From Altererythrobacter sp. C41 (lineage in GTDB: Bacteria; Pseudomonadota; Alphaproteobacteria; Sphingomonadales; Sphingomonadaceae), in contig NZ_JAEVFE010000001.1 in assembly GCF_016803135.1 (NCBI RefSeq), positions 682,001-746,000 on the forward strand: a stretch of DNA of 64,000 nt, given 5' to 3'. Shown piece after piece: positions 16,866 to 25,751 of this stretch. The stretch's first letter is position 1, and each line of letters begins with the position of its first letter. The translations under genes and the position numbers were made by a program. Under the pieces are notes generated by a model. It made no database searches. It had not been told where the DNA came from and was given only the letters and a program-made list of their open reading frames with translations.

Positions 16866-18512
16866 TCAGAAATCGTATCGCAGGCCGAGCAGTGCGGAGG
16901 CCGATGTGTAGTTCTCGATCGCGGCGTCGCTATCGAGATGGTCGATCGCCACGGCGGCGCGGGCCGACAGGCGGTCGGTGATCGCGCGGCGATAGGCGGC
17001 GGATGCACCGAGCGCGAGGACCTCGCCGCTGTCGACGAAGCCGCTGTCGATCCGGCTCGCATAGGCATTGGCGTCGAAACCCGCATCGCGGCCGAGCTGC
17101 GCGGACAGGTAGTAGCTGACCCAGTACGCCTCATCGACCACGCCATCGGCCGAGGCGAGTACGGTGCCCGGCGCGGCGATGAACTTGCGCCGCTGGTAGC
17201 CTGCGCCGACGCCGGTGTTGATCCGGCCGAGCTGCACGCCGTAGCTCGCCGCGACGCCGCGCGAACGGAACACGGCCGAGCGCACCGAACCGAGCACGCC
17301 GGCGAGGCAGCTCGCGCCCTCCTCGCCCCCGACGCAGCCGGTGAAGTCGCCGCTCAGCGCGTTGCGCGCCGCGGTGAATTGGGTCGGCAGATTGGCGAGC
17401 GCCGTGTTGAGCAGCCCGCCGAAGCCGGAGATCGTGTCGTACACGGCGACGTTGACGCTGCTGCGCGAGTTCGGCGCCCAGGCGAACGTGCCGTAGTAGG
17501 TGGTGGAATCGTAACGCCGGCCGACATGGGCCTCGAGCGCGGTGCGCGTGCTCGGGCGCCACATGACGCCAACGTCCCAGATCAGGCCGTTCGCTTCGTA
17601 GGCGATGCGGCGGGGCACGCTATCGTCGGTGACGAAGCGGCCGTCGCTGCCCACGATCGGAATGCCGTCCGCATCGCGCACCGCATCGCGGCTCGATACC
17701 TCGACATCCTCGTACCCGACGCCGCCGACGAGCGCGAGGTCGCGGGATACCGGCACCTGCACGTCGGCCCGCACGAAGCGATCCTGCACGCGCTGGTCGA
17801 GGTTGGAGACGTCCTCCTGCACCCAGCCCCCGCCGACGCCCAACCCGACCGGAAGCGGTTCGCCCGGGCGCGTTCCGACGTGGAAGCCTGCGGCGTGGAC
17901 CACGCTCTCGTCGAACACGTCGACCGGCGCGGCGCCCGGCGTGACGACCACCGCATCGGGCGCTTCGACGCGGGTGTAACCCATGCGGTAATTGGCGTTG
18001 ATCTCGACGTCGCCCGCGCGCGTGTGGAGGTTCGGGCCCGCGTAGGCGGAGTAGATGCGGCTCTCGCTGTCGTCGCCGACCAGCGGGTTGAGCGTCGCAC
18101 CGCCGTTGCCGTCGACCCGCGTGCGGGCGGCGAGCGCCCCACCCTCGACCGTCAGGGCGCGCGGCACGATCGTCGCATACCCGCGGGCGACGCCGCTCAG
18201 CGTATCGGAATCGAGCGTTTCGTCGCCGTAGCCGATGTTACGCTCGTAGCGCAGCGAGACCGCGCCGCCGTTGTTGCGGCCCGTCACGCTGGCATCCACG
18301 CCCGCGGCAAGCTGGGTATACGTCACCGTGTCGTCGCCCGGCGAAAGTTCGGCGACGAGGACCTGCGAGGCCTCGATATAGGGATCGATGCTGACGCGCC
18401 GGTCGCCGCGCCCCTGGCTCGCTTCCTCGGTCGCGGTCTGCTGCGCACAGACCGGCGCCGCCAGGGCAAGCGCGGCTATCGCGCAGGCCGGGGCGAGGAA
18501 GGTGCGGGTCAT
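16866..18512 (-). CDS. XrtA-associated outer membrane beta-barrel protein
   Basis: A protein of 548 residues with a cleavable signal peptide (MTRTFLAPACAIAALALA, cut after VCAQ), then alternating hydrophobic/polar strands, and a C-terminal aromatic residue in SALLGLRYDF. This is the usual end of an outer-membrane beta barrel recognised by BamA. The gene position between tyrosine kinase and ATPase matches the TIGR03016-type outer membrane protein of exosortase A loci. It is probably the outer-membrane channel or scaffold for polysaccharide export. ATG 18512 sits 4 bp after the kinase stop; ATG 18533 would give a longer, poorer signal sequence. Confidence 0.88.
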   Translation of the reverse strand: MTRTFLAPACAIAALALAAPVCAQQTATEEASQGRGDRRVSIDPYIEASQVLVAELSPGDDTVTYTQLAAGVDASVTGRNNGGAVSLRYERNIGYGDETLDSDTLSGVARGYATIVPRALTVEGGALAARTRVDGNGGATLNPLVGDDSESRIYSAYAGPNLHTRAGDVEINANYRMGYTRVEAPDAVVVTPGAAPVDVFDESVVHAAGFHVGTRPGEPLPVGLGVGGGWVQEDVSNLDQRVQDRFVRADVQVPVSRDLALVGGVGYEDVEVSSRDAVRDADGIPIVGSDGRFVTDDSVPRRIAYEANGLIWDVGVMWRPSTRTALEAHVGRRYDSTTYYGTFAWAPNSRSSVNVAVYDTISGFGGLLNTALANLPTQFTAARNALSGDFTGCVGGEEGASCLAGVLGSVRSAVFRSRGVAASYGVQLGRINTGVGAGYQRRKFIAAPGTVLASADGVVDEAYWVSYYLSAQLGRDAGFDANAYASRIDSGFVDSGEVLALGASAAYRRAITDRLSARAAVAIDHLDSDAAIENYTSASALLGLRYDF

Positions 18513-18516
18513 CGCC

Positions 18517-19551
18517 TTACTCCCCGTAGCCATAGTAGGTGCCGAACTTGCGGCCGCTGGGGCTGAAGTGCGCAGCGTTGAGCACGAGCTTGACGTCCGG
18601 GCAGCCGGACAGGAGCTCGGCCGCGTCCTCCAGCGCGCTCTGCGCCGTCGAATCCGCGCGGGCCACGAGGATCGCCTGGCCGACCTGCTTCGCGAGCTCG
18701 GCCGCCGGGGAGGCCGCGAGCGCGGGCGGCGAATCGAAGATCAGGATGCGGTTGGGCGCGCCCATGCTCAGCCGGTCGAGCACCTCGGCGGTGCGGCGGC
18801 TGGCGAGGTATTCGCTGTCGGCATTGGTCTGATTGCCGGCGGGAAGCACCCACAGGCCCGGAATGTCGGTGCCGATCACCAGGTCTTCCGGCGGAACGTT
18901 GTCGTTCGCGAGGCAGTCCATGAAGCCTGGGCCCTTGGGCAGACCGAACGTCGAGAGGATCGAGGGCTTGGCGAAATCCGCATCGATCAGTAGGACCTCG
19001 CTGTCGCGTTCGGCGGCGAGCGCAATCGCGAGATTACTGGCGCAGAAGGTCTTGCCCTCGCCCGGATGCGGCGAACAGACGAGGATGCGGCGCGAGCGCG
19101 CGGTTCCCGTGGCATGCGCGCTTTCGAGCACGCGGCGCTTCACGATGCGGAATTCCTCGACCAAAGCGTTCACCGCGCCGTCGGGGACGATCAGGCCCTG
19201 CTCGCGCAGCAGCTCGCGGTCGACCGGGAAGCGTTTGCCCCGGAGGGCGACGGCGCCGACCTGCCGCTCGACCACCACCTGCGACGGCGCGATCGGCGCG
19301 GGAAGGCTCTCCGGCACGGCCTCTTCGACCGGCGGCTCGGCGGAGGCTTCGGGCGCGGGATCGACCGGGGCGGCGTCCGCGGCCTCGTCCGTCCGGCGCA
19401 CCTTGGCGCGCTTCATCGGCGCGTCGGGCAGCCGGTGCGGCACGGGCGCGGCCTTGAACGGATCGAAGCCGAACGCGCCGCTTGCGCGCTCCAGCAGCGA
19501 GCTTTCCTTGGGCCCCTCGGGCGGGACGGGGATCTTCTTGTGTTCGGTCAT
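18517..19551 (-). CDS. XrtA-associated tyrosine autokinase (BY-kinase)
   Basis: This bacterial tyrosine kinase of 344 residues, without the membrane part, is encoded right after the Wzz protein that supplies the activating loop. Walker A is CSPHPGEGKTFCASNLAIAL, Walker A' is VLLIDADFAKPS and Walker B is ILIFDSPPALA. The C-terminus ends in FGTYYGYGE, a short tyrosine cluster for autophosphorylation. The N-terminal 110 residues are proline- and acid-rich and probably disordered. It should control polymer length or export through cyclic phosphorylation. It sits in the operon between Wzz (10-bp gap) and the outer membrane protein. Confidence 0.94.
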   Translation of the reverse strand: MTEHKKIPVPPEGPKESSLLERASGAFGFDPFKAAPVPHRLPDAPMKRAKVRRTDEAADAAPVDPAPEASAEPPVEEAVPESLPAPIAPSQVVVERQVGAVALRGKRFPVDRELLREQGLIVPDGAVNALVEEFRIVKRRVLESAHATGTARSRRILVCSPHPGEGKTFCASNLAIALAAERDSEVLLIDADFAKPSILSTFGLPKGPGFMDCLANDNVPPEDLVIGTDIPGLWVLPAGNQTNADSEYLASRRTAEVLDRLSMGAPNRILIFDSPPALAASPAAELAKQVGQAILVARADSTAQSALEDAAELLSGCPDVKLVLNAAHFSPSGRKFGTYYGYGE

Positions 19552-19561
19552 GTCCCTCTCC

Positions 19562-21082
19562 TCACCCGACCATGCCGACCTGGACGAACTCGACCGCGAG
19601 CAGCAGTACGCAGAGCCCGCCCAGCGAGGCGCAGCCCGCGACGAACATCTTCATCCGCTTGCGCGCAATCGCCCGAGTCGCGTCGGTGAACGTGTGCGAG
19701 ATCGTGCCGATCACCGGCAGGCCGAGCGATCGTTCGAGCTTGGCGCCGGTGGCGAAAGTCGAGCGTACCTGGCTGAGCGCGAAGGCAACACCGACGCCGG
19801 CCCCCACCCCCAGGATCAGCACCCCGATCAGCAGGATCGGGCGATTGGGCGCAGCGGGTGCGCGCGGCGTCGATGGCGGATCGACCACTTCGAAGCGGAA
19901 CGAGCTGCGCTCGCTCTCGACCTGGCTGCGCAGCCGCATCTCTTCCCGGTTCTGCAGCAGCTCGTCGTACTTCTGCTTGAGCACCTCGTAGTCGCGGCTG
20001 ATGCGGTTGGCTTCGGCAGCGACCGCGGGCTCGTCGGCCTGGATCGCCATCATGCCGGTGAGATCGGCCTGAAGCGCCGCCTTGCGCGCCATCAGCGCCT
20101 GGACGTTGGCCTCGCGCTCGGCGCGGATCGCGACCAGCGAGCTGTAGGCGGGGTTTACCGTCCCCGAAGCGTTCGGTCCTTCGCGCGCCGCCTGCCGTTC
20201 GAGCAGCTCGATCTGGCGCTTGAACGCGGCGACGTCGGGATGGTTGTCGGTCAGGCCGCGCGCCTGGAGACCTGCGAGCTGCGAGCGCGCCTGCATCAGC
20301 GCGCCGCGTGCGCCGCCGGCCTCGCCCGCCGTCACCAGCGTGCGCGGCGTGCCCGCGATCTGACCCTGGATCGCCGCCAGCGCGCTCTGCGCCGCGGCGA
20401 GGTCCGCATCGACGCCGCGCATCTCGGCGCGCAGGTTCTGGACCTTGGCTGAGAGCGATGTGGTGCCGCCGACCAGCTCCGGATGTTCTGCCTCGAAGGC
20501 GAGCCGCCGCTGCTCGGCCGCCTCGAGCTCGCGCTTGCGGTCCTCGAGCTGCTGCTCGATGAAGATCAGTGTCTCGGCCAGCTCGCCGCGGCTGCCGGCG
20601 ATATTTTCCTCGCGGAAGATGTCGATCATCTTCTGCACGACATCCTGCGCCAGCGCGGCATTCTCCGCATCGGAGAGGCTGGACTTGCCGATCTGCGCGG
20701 TGATCTCGAACAAGTTGCCCTCGGTGCTCACCACCTTGATCTTCTCGGCCAGGCCGCCGACGGCGCGCTCCATCTGCGACGGGGTGGTGACCTCCTCGCC
20801 CAGCTTGGTCGAGCGCACGACTTTCTCGAGATTGACCGAGCTGAGGAGCGTCTTGCGCACGCGCTCGATCTCGTCCTTGCCGGCGCTGACGATGCCGATC
20901 TGCTGCGCCAGCACGTCGTCGAGCTGGACGAAGACCCGTGCTTTCGATTCGTAGGTGTTGGGGATCATGGCCACGGCGAGCCATCCCAGGATGCACACGC
21001 CCCAAGCGACCGCTAACACCAGCCAGCGCCGGTGCCACGCCGAATAGAGCGCCGCCTGCAGTTCCTCGAAGACCTCGTTCAT
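19562..21082 (-). CDS. XrtA-associated polysaccharide chain-length protein (Wzz)
   Basis: The Wzz/GumC-like inner-membrane protein, 506 residues, has transmembrane helices at about residues 18-38 (RRWLVLAVAWGVCILGWLAV) and near the C-terminus. Between them lies a long periplasmic region with predicted coiled coils (QQLEDRKRELEAAEQRRLAF). Upstream of the second membrane region, PPSTPRAPAAPNRPILLIGV is the proline-rich motif of polysaccharide co-polymerases. It is matched with the separate BY-kinase encoded downstream. It determines exopolysaccharide chain length and bridges polymerase to the Wza exporter. ATG 21082 lies 16 bp after the exporter gene. Confidence 0.94.
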   Translation of the reverse strand: MNEVFEELQAALYSAWHRRWLVLAVAWGVCILGWLAVAMIPNTYESKARVFVQLDDVLAQQIGIVSAGKDEIERVRKTLLSSVNLEKVVRSTKLGEEVTTPSQMERAVGGLAEKIKVVSTEGNLFEITAQIGKSSLSDAENAALAQDVVQKMIDIFREENIAGSRGELAETLIFIEQQLEDRKRELEAAEQRRLAFEAEHPELVGGTTSLSAKVQNLRAEMRGVDADLAAAQSALAAIQGQIAGTPRTLVTAGEAGGARGALMQARSQLAGLQARGLTDNHPDVAAFKRQIELLERQAAREGPNASGTVNPAYSSLVAIRAEREANVQALMARKAALQADLTGMMAIQADEPAVAAEANRISRDYEVLKQKYDELLQNREEMRLRSQVESERSSFRFEVVDPPSTPRAPAAPNRPILLIGVLILGVGAGVGVAFALSQVRSTFATGAKLERSLGLPVIGTISHTFTDATRAIARKRMKMFVAGCASLGGLCVLLLAVEFVQVGMVG

Positions 21083-21098
21083 GCGCCCGGCGCCTTTC

Positions 21099-21743
21099 TC
21101 AGAACATGCTTTCGGGGATGATGATCACGTCGCCCGGCTGGAGCATGACGTTGGCGCGGCTGTCGCCGTTCTTGAGCAGGTCCCCCAGCCGCAGCGCATA
21201 TTCGCGCTGGCGCCCGGCCTGCTTGTCGAAGCGGATCAGCTTGGCGCGGTTGCCCGCGGCGAACTCGCTGAGACCCCCGACCGCGATCATCGCGTCGAGC
21301 ACGGTCATGTTCGCGCGGTAGGGGATCGAGGCCGGCTGCTCGGTCGCGCCGACGATGCGGATCTGCTGGCTGAAGGTGCCTGCGAACTGTGTCACGATCA
21401 CCGAGACCAGCGGTTCTTCGATATATTGCGAAAGCTGCAGGCGGATATCCTCGGCCAGCATCGCCGGCGTCTTGCCGACTGCCGGCATGTCCGCCACCAG
21501 CGGCGTGGTGATGCGCCCGTCGGGGCGGACCTGGATCTTCTCCGCGCCGAGCTCGGGGTTGCGCCAGACGTGGATCGTCAGCTCGTCGAGCGGCCCGATG
21601 ACATATTCCTCGCCCGGGCCTTCCTGCATCGCGACGAACGAGGCGGGGGGCAACTGCGCGCCGCCACCGCCGGCGCAGCCCGCGAGCGAGAGGGCGGCCA
21701 GCGCGGTGCCGGCGAGCGCTTTGGAAAGTCGGGCGATGGGCAT
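21099..21743 (-). CDS. XrtA-associated polysaccharide export lipoprotein (Wza-like)
   Basis: A 214-residue lipoprotein with lipobox LSLAGC (Cys23). The polysaccharide export domain starts at YVIGPLDELTIHVWRNPELG, followed by SLBB-like repeats (IRIVGATEQPASIPYRANMT). The C-terminus, NVMLQPGDVIIIPESMF, is the usual end of the family. It forms the periplasmic/outer-membrane channel for the polymer. It is short compared with E. coli Wza, like other members of exosortase A loci (TIGR03027 type). It is the first gene of the export operon, preceded by a 182-bp leader that holds a perfect inverted repeat. Confidence 0.94.
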   Translation of the reverse strand: MPIARLSKALAGTALAALSLAGCAGGGGAQLPPASFVAMQEGPGEEYVIGPLDELTIHVWRNPELGAEKIQVRPDGRITTPLVADMPAVGKTPAMLAEDIRLQLSQYIEEPLVSVIVTQFAGTFSQQIRIVGATEQPASIPYRANMTVLDAMIAVGGLSEFAAGNRAKLIRFDKQAGRQREYALRLGDLLKNGDSRANVMLQPGDVIIIPESMF

Positions 21744-21894
21744 CGATGCACGTCCTTGCCTTGCGGGGCCTGTGTTGCGGGCGCGACATGCGGAGCGGAG
21801 GAGCGACCTCCCCTTCCGCACCCGCGGTTCAAGGGAGGCTTCCTCCCCAAAAAGGGTGAAAATACTATTAGCCTTCTTCGCCTTCTGACGGACG

Positions 21895-21909
21895 GTCCCG
21901 ATACGGGAC
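21895..21909. promoter_or_regulatory. Perfect inverted repeat upstream of the XrtA export operon
   Basis: GTCCCG-ATA-CGGGAC has perfect 6-bp arms and lies about 150 bp before the wza-like ATG, in the only sizeable non-coding stretch of the operon. It also lies just after the decarboxylase stop. It could be an operator for the export operon or the stem of a terminator for the upstream transcript, but no T-run follows on the minus strand. I saw no sigma-54 type TGGC-N8-TTGC element in this leader. Confidence 0.4.
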
Positions 21910-21925
21910 AGCCGGGGCGAAAAGG

Positions 21926-23152
21926 TTAAACGAGCATCTGCCGCGCGGGACCGTGGCCGAGGAAGTCCGCCGGCGATGCCGTCGCGCCGTAGGCTCCCGC
22001 GCAGAAGACGGCGACGAGATCGCCGACTTCCGCACGCGGCAGGTGCGCCTGATCGGCCAGCCGGTCGAGCGGCGTGCAGAGGCACCCGACCACGTTGGCC
22101 TCTTCCTCCGACGCGGCATCGAAGCGTGTCGCGATCGCCAGCGGATAGTTGCGGCGGACGACGGTGCCGAAATTGCCCGAGGCGGCAAGCTGGTGGTGCA
22201 GACCGCCATCGGTGATGAGGAAGGTCTGGCCGTGGCTGACCTTCCGGTCGATTATGCGGGTCAGATAGACTCCCGCCTCGCCCACGAGATAGCGGCCGAG
22301 CTCGATGCAGAGCTCGGTCGCGGCGAGGCTGTCGGGTAGCTGGACGAACCGCTCCGTCAGCGCCGCACCGACCGAGCGGATATCGAGCGGCGTGTCGCCA
22401 TTGAAGTACGGGATGCCGAAGCCGCCGCCCATGTTGAGCTTGGGCAAGGCCGCGCCGATTTCGCCCGCCAGCCGGTCGGCCAGCGCGAGCACGTTGGCCT
22501 GGGTCTCGATGATCGCTTCGGCGTCGAGTGCCTGGCTGCCGGTGAAGATATGCAGCCCGCGCCATTCAGCACCCGCGGCGATGATCTCACGCCCGATGGC
22601 GGGCACGCGTTCCTCGTCGATCCCGAACTGTTTGGCGCCGCCGCCCATCTTCATGCCCGAGCCGCGCAGCTCGAACGAGGGGTTCACGCGGATCGCCAGA
22701 CGGGGTTGAGCGCCGAGCCTCTCGGCGATCGCGAGCGCACGCTGCGCTTCTCCCTCGGACTCGAGATTGATCGTGCAACCGGCTGAAATTGCAGCTTCGA
22801 GTTCTTCGTCGCGCTTGCCGGGGCCGGCGAAGCTCACTCGTGCCGGATCGATGCCCGCCTCGCCAAGCCTCGCGAGTTCCCCCGCCGATGCGACGTCGAA
22901 ACCATCGACCAGTCCAGCCATGAATTCCAGCACCGGCGCGTAAGGGTTGGCCTTGATCGCGTAGTTGATCCCGAGCCGTTCGGGCATGGCGTCCCGCAGT
23001 GCCGCCACCCGGGCGCGCAGCATGTCGCGCGAGTAGACGAACAGGGGCGTCGTCCCTGCCTCCGCGACCAGGTCGCTCGCCTTGCGCCCGCCGATGGCGA
23101 GTTCGCCGTCGAGCGCGGCAAAACCGGCGGGAATGGGACCGAGCGGCTTCAT
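21926..23152 (-). CDS. Exosortase A-associated PLP-dependent decarboxylase
   Basis: This fold-III PLP decarboxylase (ornithine/DAP decarboxylase superfamily) is 408 residues long. The PLP lysine is in NYAIKANPYAPVLEFM, and the phosphate-binding glycine loop is LNMGGGFGIPYFNGDTPLD. The C-terminal barrel includes GYRP-like positions and VVGCLCTPLDRLA, with the Cys-containing active site. It matches the TIGR03099-type decarboxylase found with exosortase A systems, usually next to the AMP ligase, as here. The substrate is unknown; a diamino or amino acid, possibly carried on the nearby acyl carrier protein, is inferred. Its ATG overlaps the ligase stop by 4 bp (ATGA). Confidence 0.92.
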   Translation of the reverse strand: MKPLGPIPAGFAALDGELAIGGRKASDLVAEAGTTPLFVYSRDMLRARVAALRDAMPERLGINYAIKANPYAPVLEFMAGLVDGFDVASAGELARLGEAGIDPARVSFAGPGKRDEELEAAISAGCTINLESEGEAQRALAIAERLGAQPRLAIRVNPSFELRGSGMKMGGGAKQFGIDEERVPAIGREIIAAGAEWRGLHIFTGSQALDAEAIIETQANVLALADRLAGEIGAALPKLNMGGGFGIPYFNGDTPLDIRSVGAALTERFVQLPDSLAATELCIELGRYLVGEAGVYLTRIIDRKVSHGQTFLITDGGLHHQLAASGNFGTVVRRNYPLAIATRFDAASEEEANVVGCLCTPLDRLADQAHLPRAEVGDLVAVFCAGAYGATASPADFLGHGPARQMLV

Positions 23153-24675
23153 CCGGTGATCTCCCGTGCGATCGCAGTGCGATCGAGTTTGCCGTTGGGA
23201 TTGGTCGGCAGCGCCTCGCGCCAGTGAATCACCTTGGGTTGCATGAAGTTGGGCAGGTCCTTCGCCAGTGCCCTGGGCAATCGCTCCTCGGCATCCGCCG
23301 CGCCGGCAGCCCCGCGCACGACCAGGTGCACCGCCTGTCCCAACCGCTCGTCGGACACGCCGAGCGCGACCGCTTCTGCCACCAATCCGGTTGCGATCGC
23401 CGCATCCTCGATCTCCTGCGGGCTGATCCGGTTGCCCGCGCTCTTTATCATCGCGTCGCGCCGGCCGACGAAATAGAGGAACCCGTTCTCATCCCGCCGG
23501 ACACGGTCGCCCGACCATACGGCCGTACCGCCATACTCGGACTCTGCCGGAGCAGGTTTGAACCGCTCCGCCGTCCGCTCGGCATCCTGCCAATAACCCT
23601 GCGCGACGAGCGGGCCGCAATGCACCAGTTCGCCCTCTTCGCCGGCTTGGGTGACCTTGCCGTCGTCGCCCACGACCAGGATTTCTGCGAAGGGAATCGC
23701 GCGGCCCATCGAGGTCGGATGCGTGTCGACAAGGGCCGGATCGAGATAGGTGGAGCGGAAGGCTTCGGTCAGCCCGTACATCGGGAAAAGCCGTGCCTGC
23801 GGGAAGATACGGCGAAGATCTCGGACGAGATCGACGGTCAGCGCACCGCCGGTGTTGGTCAGGCGGCGGATCGGCGCTACCGCCTCCTCGGGCCAGTCGA
23901 GATCGGTCAGTTGCACCCATAGCGGTGGCACGGCGGCGAGTGTCGTGACGCCATGCCGGGCGCAGGCCTTGGCGACGTCGCGCGGGAAGAGATAGTCGAG
24001 CGGCACCACGCAGGCGCCCGCGTACCAGCTGTTGAGAAGCTGGTTCTGCCCATAGTCGAACGACAGCGGCAGGACCGCGAGCGTCACGTCGTCGCTCTCG
24101 ATGCCGAGATAGTGCGACACGCTCACCGCCCCGAGCCACATGTTCGCATGGCTCAGCATCACGCCTTTGGGACGTCCGGTCGATCCGCTGGTGTAGAGGA
24201 TGGCCGCGAGTTCGTCCGGATCGGCTTCGGAGGGTCCGAGAGAGCCGCCGAACTCCTCGATCGCCGCAACCGCGTCGTCCTCCGCCAAGGCGCGGCAATG
24301 TTCGGGCAGATCGCCCTGCTCCAGCGTGTTCAGCCGCGCTTCGGTCGCGAGCAGCAGGCGTGCGCCGCTGTCGGCGAGGATATGCGCGACTTGCGCATGC
24401 TTGAGCAGCGGGTTGATCGGGACATGGACCAGGCCGGCGCGCGCGCAGGCCAGCGGCAGCAGGCAGGTCAGCTCCCCCTTCGCGGCCCAGCTCGCCACGC
24501 GTTCGCCGCGCCCGGGCACCTGGCTCTGCAGCCATGCCGCCATGCGAGCGACACGGGTTCTTAAGTCCTTGTGGCTAAGCGTGCCCTCGCGCAGCACCAG
24601 CGCGGGTGCATCCGGCTCACCACGTTCGGCGAGATGGTCGAGCGGCCGGGGAACTGGATCTGGTGCGAGGGGCAT
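23149..24675 (-). CDS. Exosortase A-associated acyl-CoA ligase (AMP-forming)
   Basis: The ANL-superfamily adenylating enzyme of 508 residues (from ATG 24675) has the ATP motif YTSGSTGRPKGVMLSHAN, the PMYGLTEAFRST motif (A5), the WSGDRVRRDENGFLYFVGRRD motif (A7/A8) and the catalytic lysine near the end in NPNGKLDRTAIA. It is like the TIGR03098-type ligase of exosortase A loci. It should adenylate a carboxylate and load CoA or, more probably here, the acyl carrier protein encoded divergently at 25752. ATG 24696 would add 7 residues and leave only 5 bp to the divergent GNAT start. Substrate unknown. Confidence 0.92.
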   Translation of the reverse strand: MPLAPDPVPRPLDHLAERGEPDAPALVLREGTLSHKDLRTRVARMAAWLQSQVPGRGERVASWAAKGELTCLLPLACARAGLVHVPINPLLKHAQVAHILADSGARLLLATEARLNTLEQGDLPEHCRALAEDDAVAAIEEFGGSLGPSEADPDELAAILYTSGSTGRPKGVMLSHANMWLGAVSVSHYLGIESDDVTLAVLPLSFDYGQNQLLNSWYAGACVVPLDYLFPRDVAKACARHGVTTLAAVPPLWVQLTDLDWPEEAVAPIRRLTNTGGALTVDLVRDLRRIFPQARLFPMYGLTEAFRSTYLDPALVDTHPTSMGRAIPFAEILVVGDDGKVTQAGEEGELVHCGPLVAQGYWQDAERTAERFKPAPAESEYGGTAVWSGDRVRRDENGFLYFVGRRDAMIKSAGNRISPQEIEDAAIATGLVAEAVALGVSDERLGQAVHLVVRGAAGAADAEERLPRALAKDLPNFMQPKVIHWREALPTNPNGKLDRTAIAREITG

Positions 24676-24701
24676 GTGAACTTTCGAGGAACGCATAGGC
24701 T

Positions 24702-25688
24702 GTGATCGCCGCCAGCTATCACGATGAGGTTAACGTCTTGCAAGGGACGATCGAACGGGCGCCCTCGCCCTTCGAACGGCCCGAGTGGTTCGCCCTGCTG
24801 GCCGAGAGCGGGATCGCTCCCTTGATCGCGCTGGCGGAAGACAGTGAAGCAAAGGCCGCACTGGCACTGACCCGCGCCAATGGCCGGCTCGAGCCGCTGC
24901 GCAACTGGTACAGCTTCACCTGGCGCCAGCTCGCGCCGGAGGGACCGCAAGCGGAGCGACTGCTCGCAGGGCTCGCGCGCGATCTCAGGCGGCAGACGCA
25001 CCGCGTCACGCTATGGCCAGTGCCGGACGAGGACGGTTCCGCCACCCGGCTCGAGCGGGCGTTCCGCAGCGCAGGCTGGCTCGTCGCGCGCGAGCAGTGC
25101 GACCACAATCACGTGCTCGAAGTGAACGGGCGCAGCTTCGCCGAATACTGGGCCTCGCGGCCGGGCCGGATGCGAACGACGCTCAAGCGCAAGGCAAAGA
25201 AAGTCGAGGTCACGATACGCGAGCGCTTCGACGCCGCCGACTGGGCGGCCTACGAGGCGATCTACGCGGAAAGCTGGAAGCCCGAGGAAGGCACGCCCGA
25301 CCTGCTTCGCCGCTTTGCCGAGGCGGAAGGGAAAGCGAGCCGTATCCGCCTCGCGGTCGCACGGCACGAAGGGGAGCCGGTCGCCGCGCAGTTCTGGACG
25401 GCCGAGAACGGCACCGCCTACATCCACAAGCTCGCCCACCTCGAAAGCCGCAAGGAACTGTCGGCCGGCACCACGCTGACCGCTGCACTATTCGAGCATG
25501 TGATCGACCGCGATGGCGTCGCGCTGGTCGATTTCGGCACCGGCAACGATGGCTACAAGGCGGACTGGATGGAGATCGTGCGGCCGCGCTTTCGACTCGA
25601 CTGCCTCGACCTCCGGCAGCCGCGTGCATGGCCTGCGCTGGCCAAGCGCTTCGCCCGCCGCCTTGCACCCGCTTCCGGGCGCGGCTAA
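24702..25688 (+). CDS. GNAT/FemAB-like acyltransferase of the exosortase locus
   Basis: A CelD/FemAB-type GNAT protein (328 residues). HNHVLEVNGRSFAEYWASRP is followed by RMRTTLKRKAKKVEVTI, the usual 'R-x-x-x-x-RK-x-KK' opening of this group. The C-terminal GNAT half ends in LVDFGTGNDGYKADWM. It heads the plus-strand arm of the locus with the acyl carrier protein and two hydrolases. The role, transfer of an acyl or aminoacyl group to the polysaccharide or its precursor, is inferred. GTG 24702 is used; TTG 24738 (start of LQGTIERAPSPFER) is a possible shorter start and would leave more room for divergent promoters. Confidence 0.8.
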   Translation: MIAASYHDEVNVLQGTIERAPSPFERPEWFALLAESGIAPLIALAEDSEAKAALALTRANGRLEPLRNWYSFTWRQLAPEGPQAERLLAGLARDLRRQTHRVTLWPVPDEDGSATRLERAFRSAGWLVAREQCDHNHVLEVNGRSFAEYWASRPGRMRTTLKRKAKKVEVTIRERFDAADWAAYEAIYAESWKPEEGTPDLLRRFAEAEGKASRIRLAVARHEGEPVAAQFWTAENGTAYIHKLAHLESRKELSAGTTLTAALFEHVIDRDGVALVDFGTGNDGYKADWMEIVRPRFRLDCLDLRQPRAWPALAKRFARRLAPASGRG

Positions 25689-25751
25689 GGGCGGCCCGCC
25701 GAATTGCAGGGCCAAACTGCATGGGCCAAATTTCAGGGGACGAGCCCGAAC

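Noticed and set aside
16938-18566. A 542-codon plus-strand frame
   Set aside because: Antisense to the outer membrane barrel protein; Asp/Arg/Val-rich with no recognisable domain.
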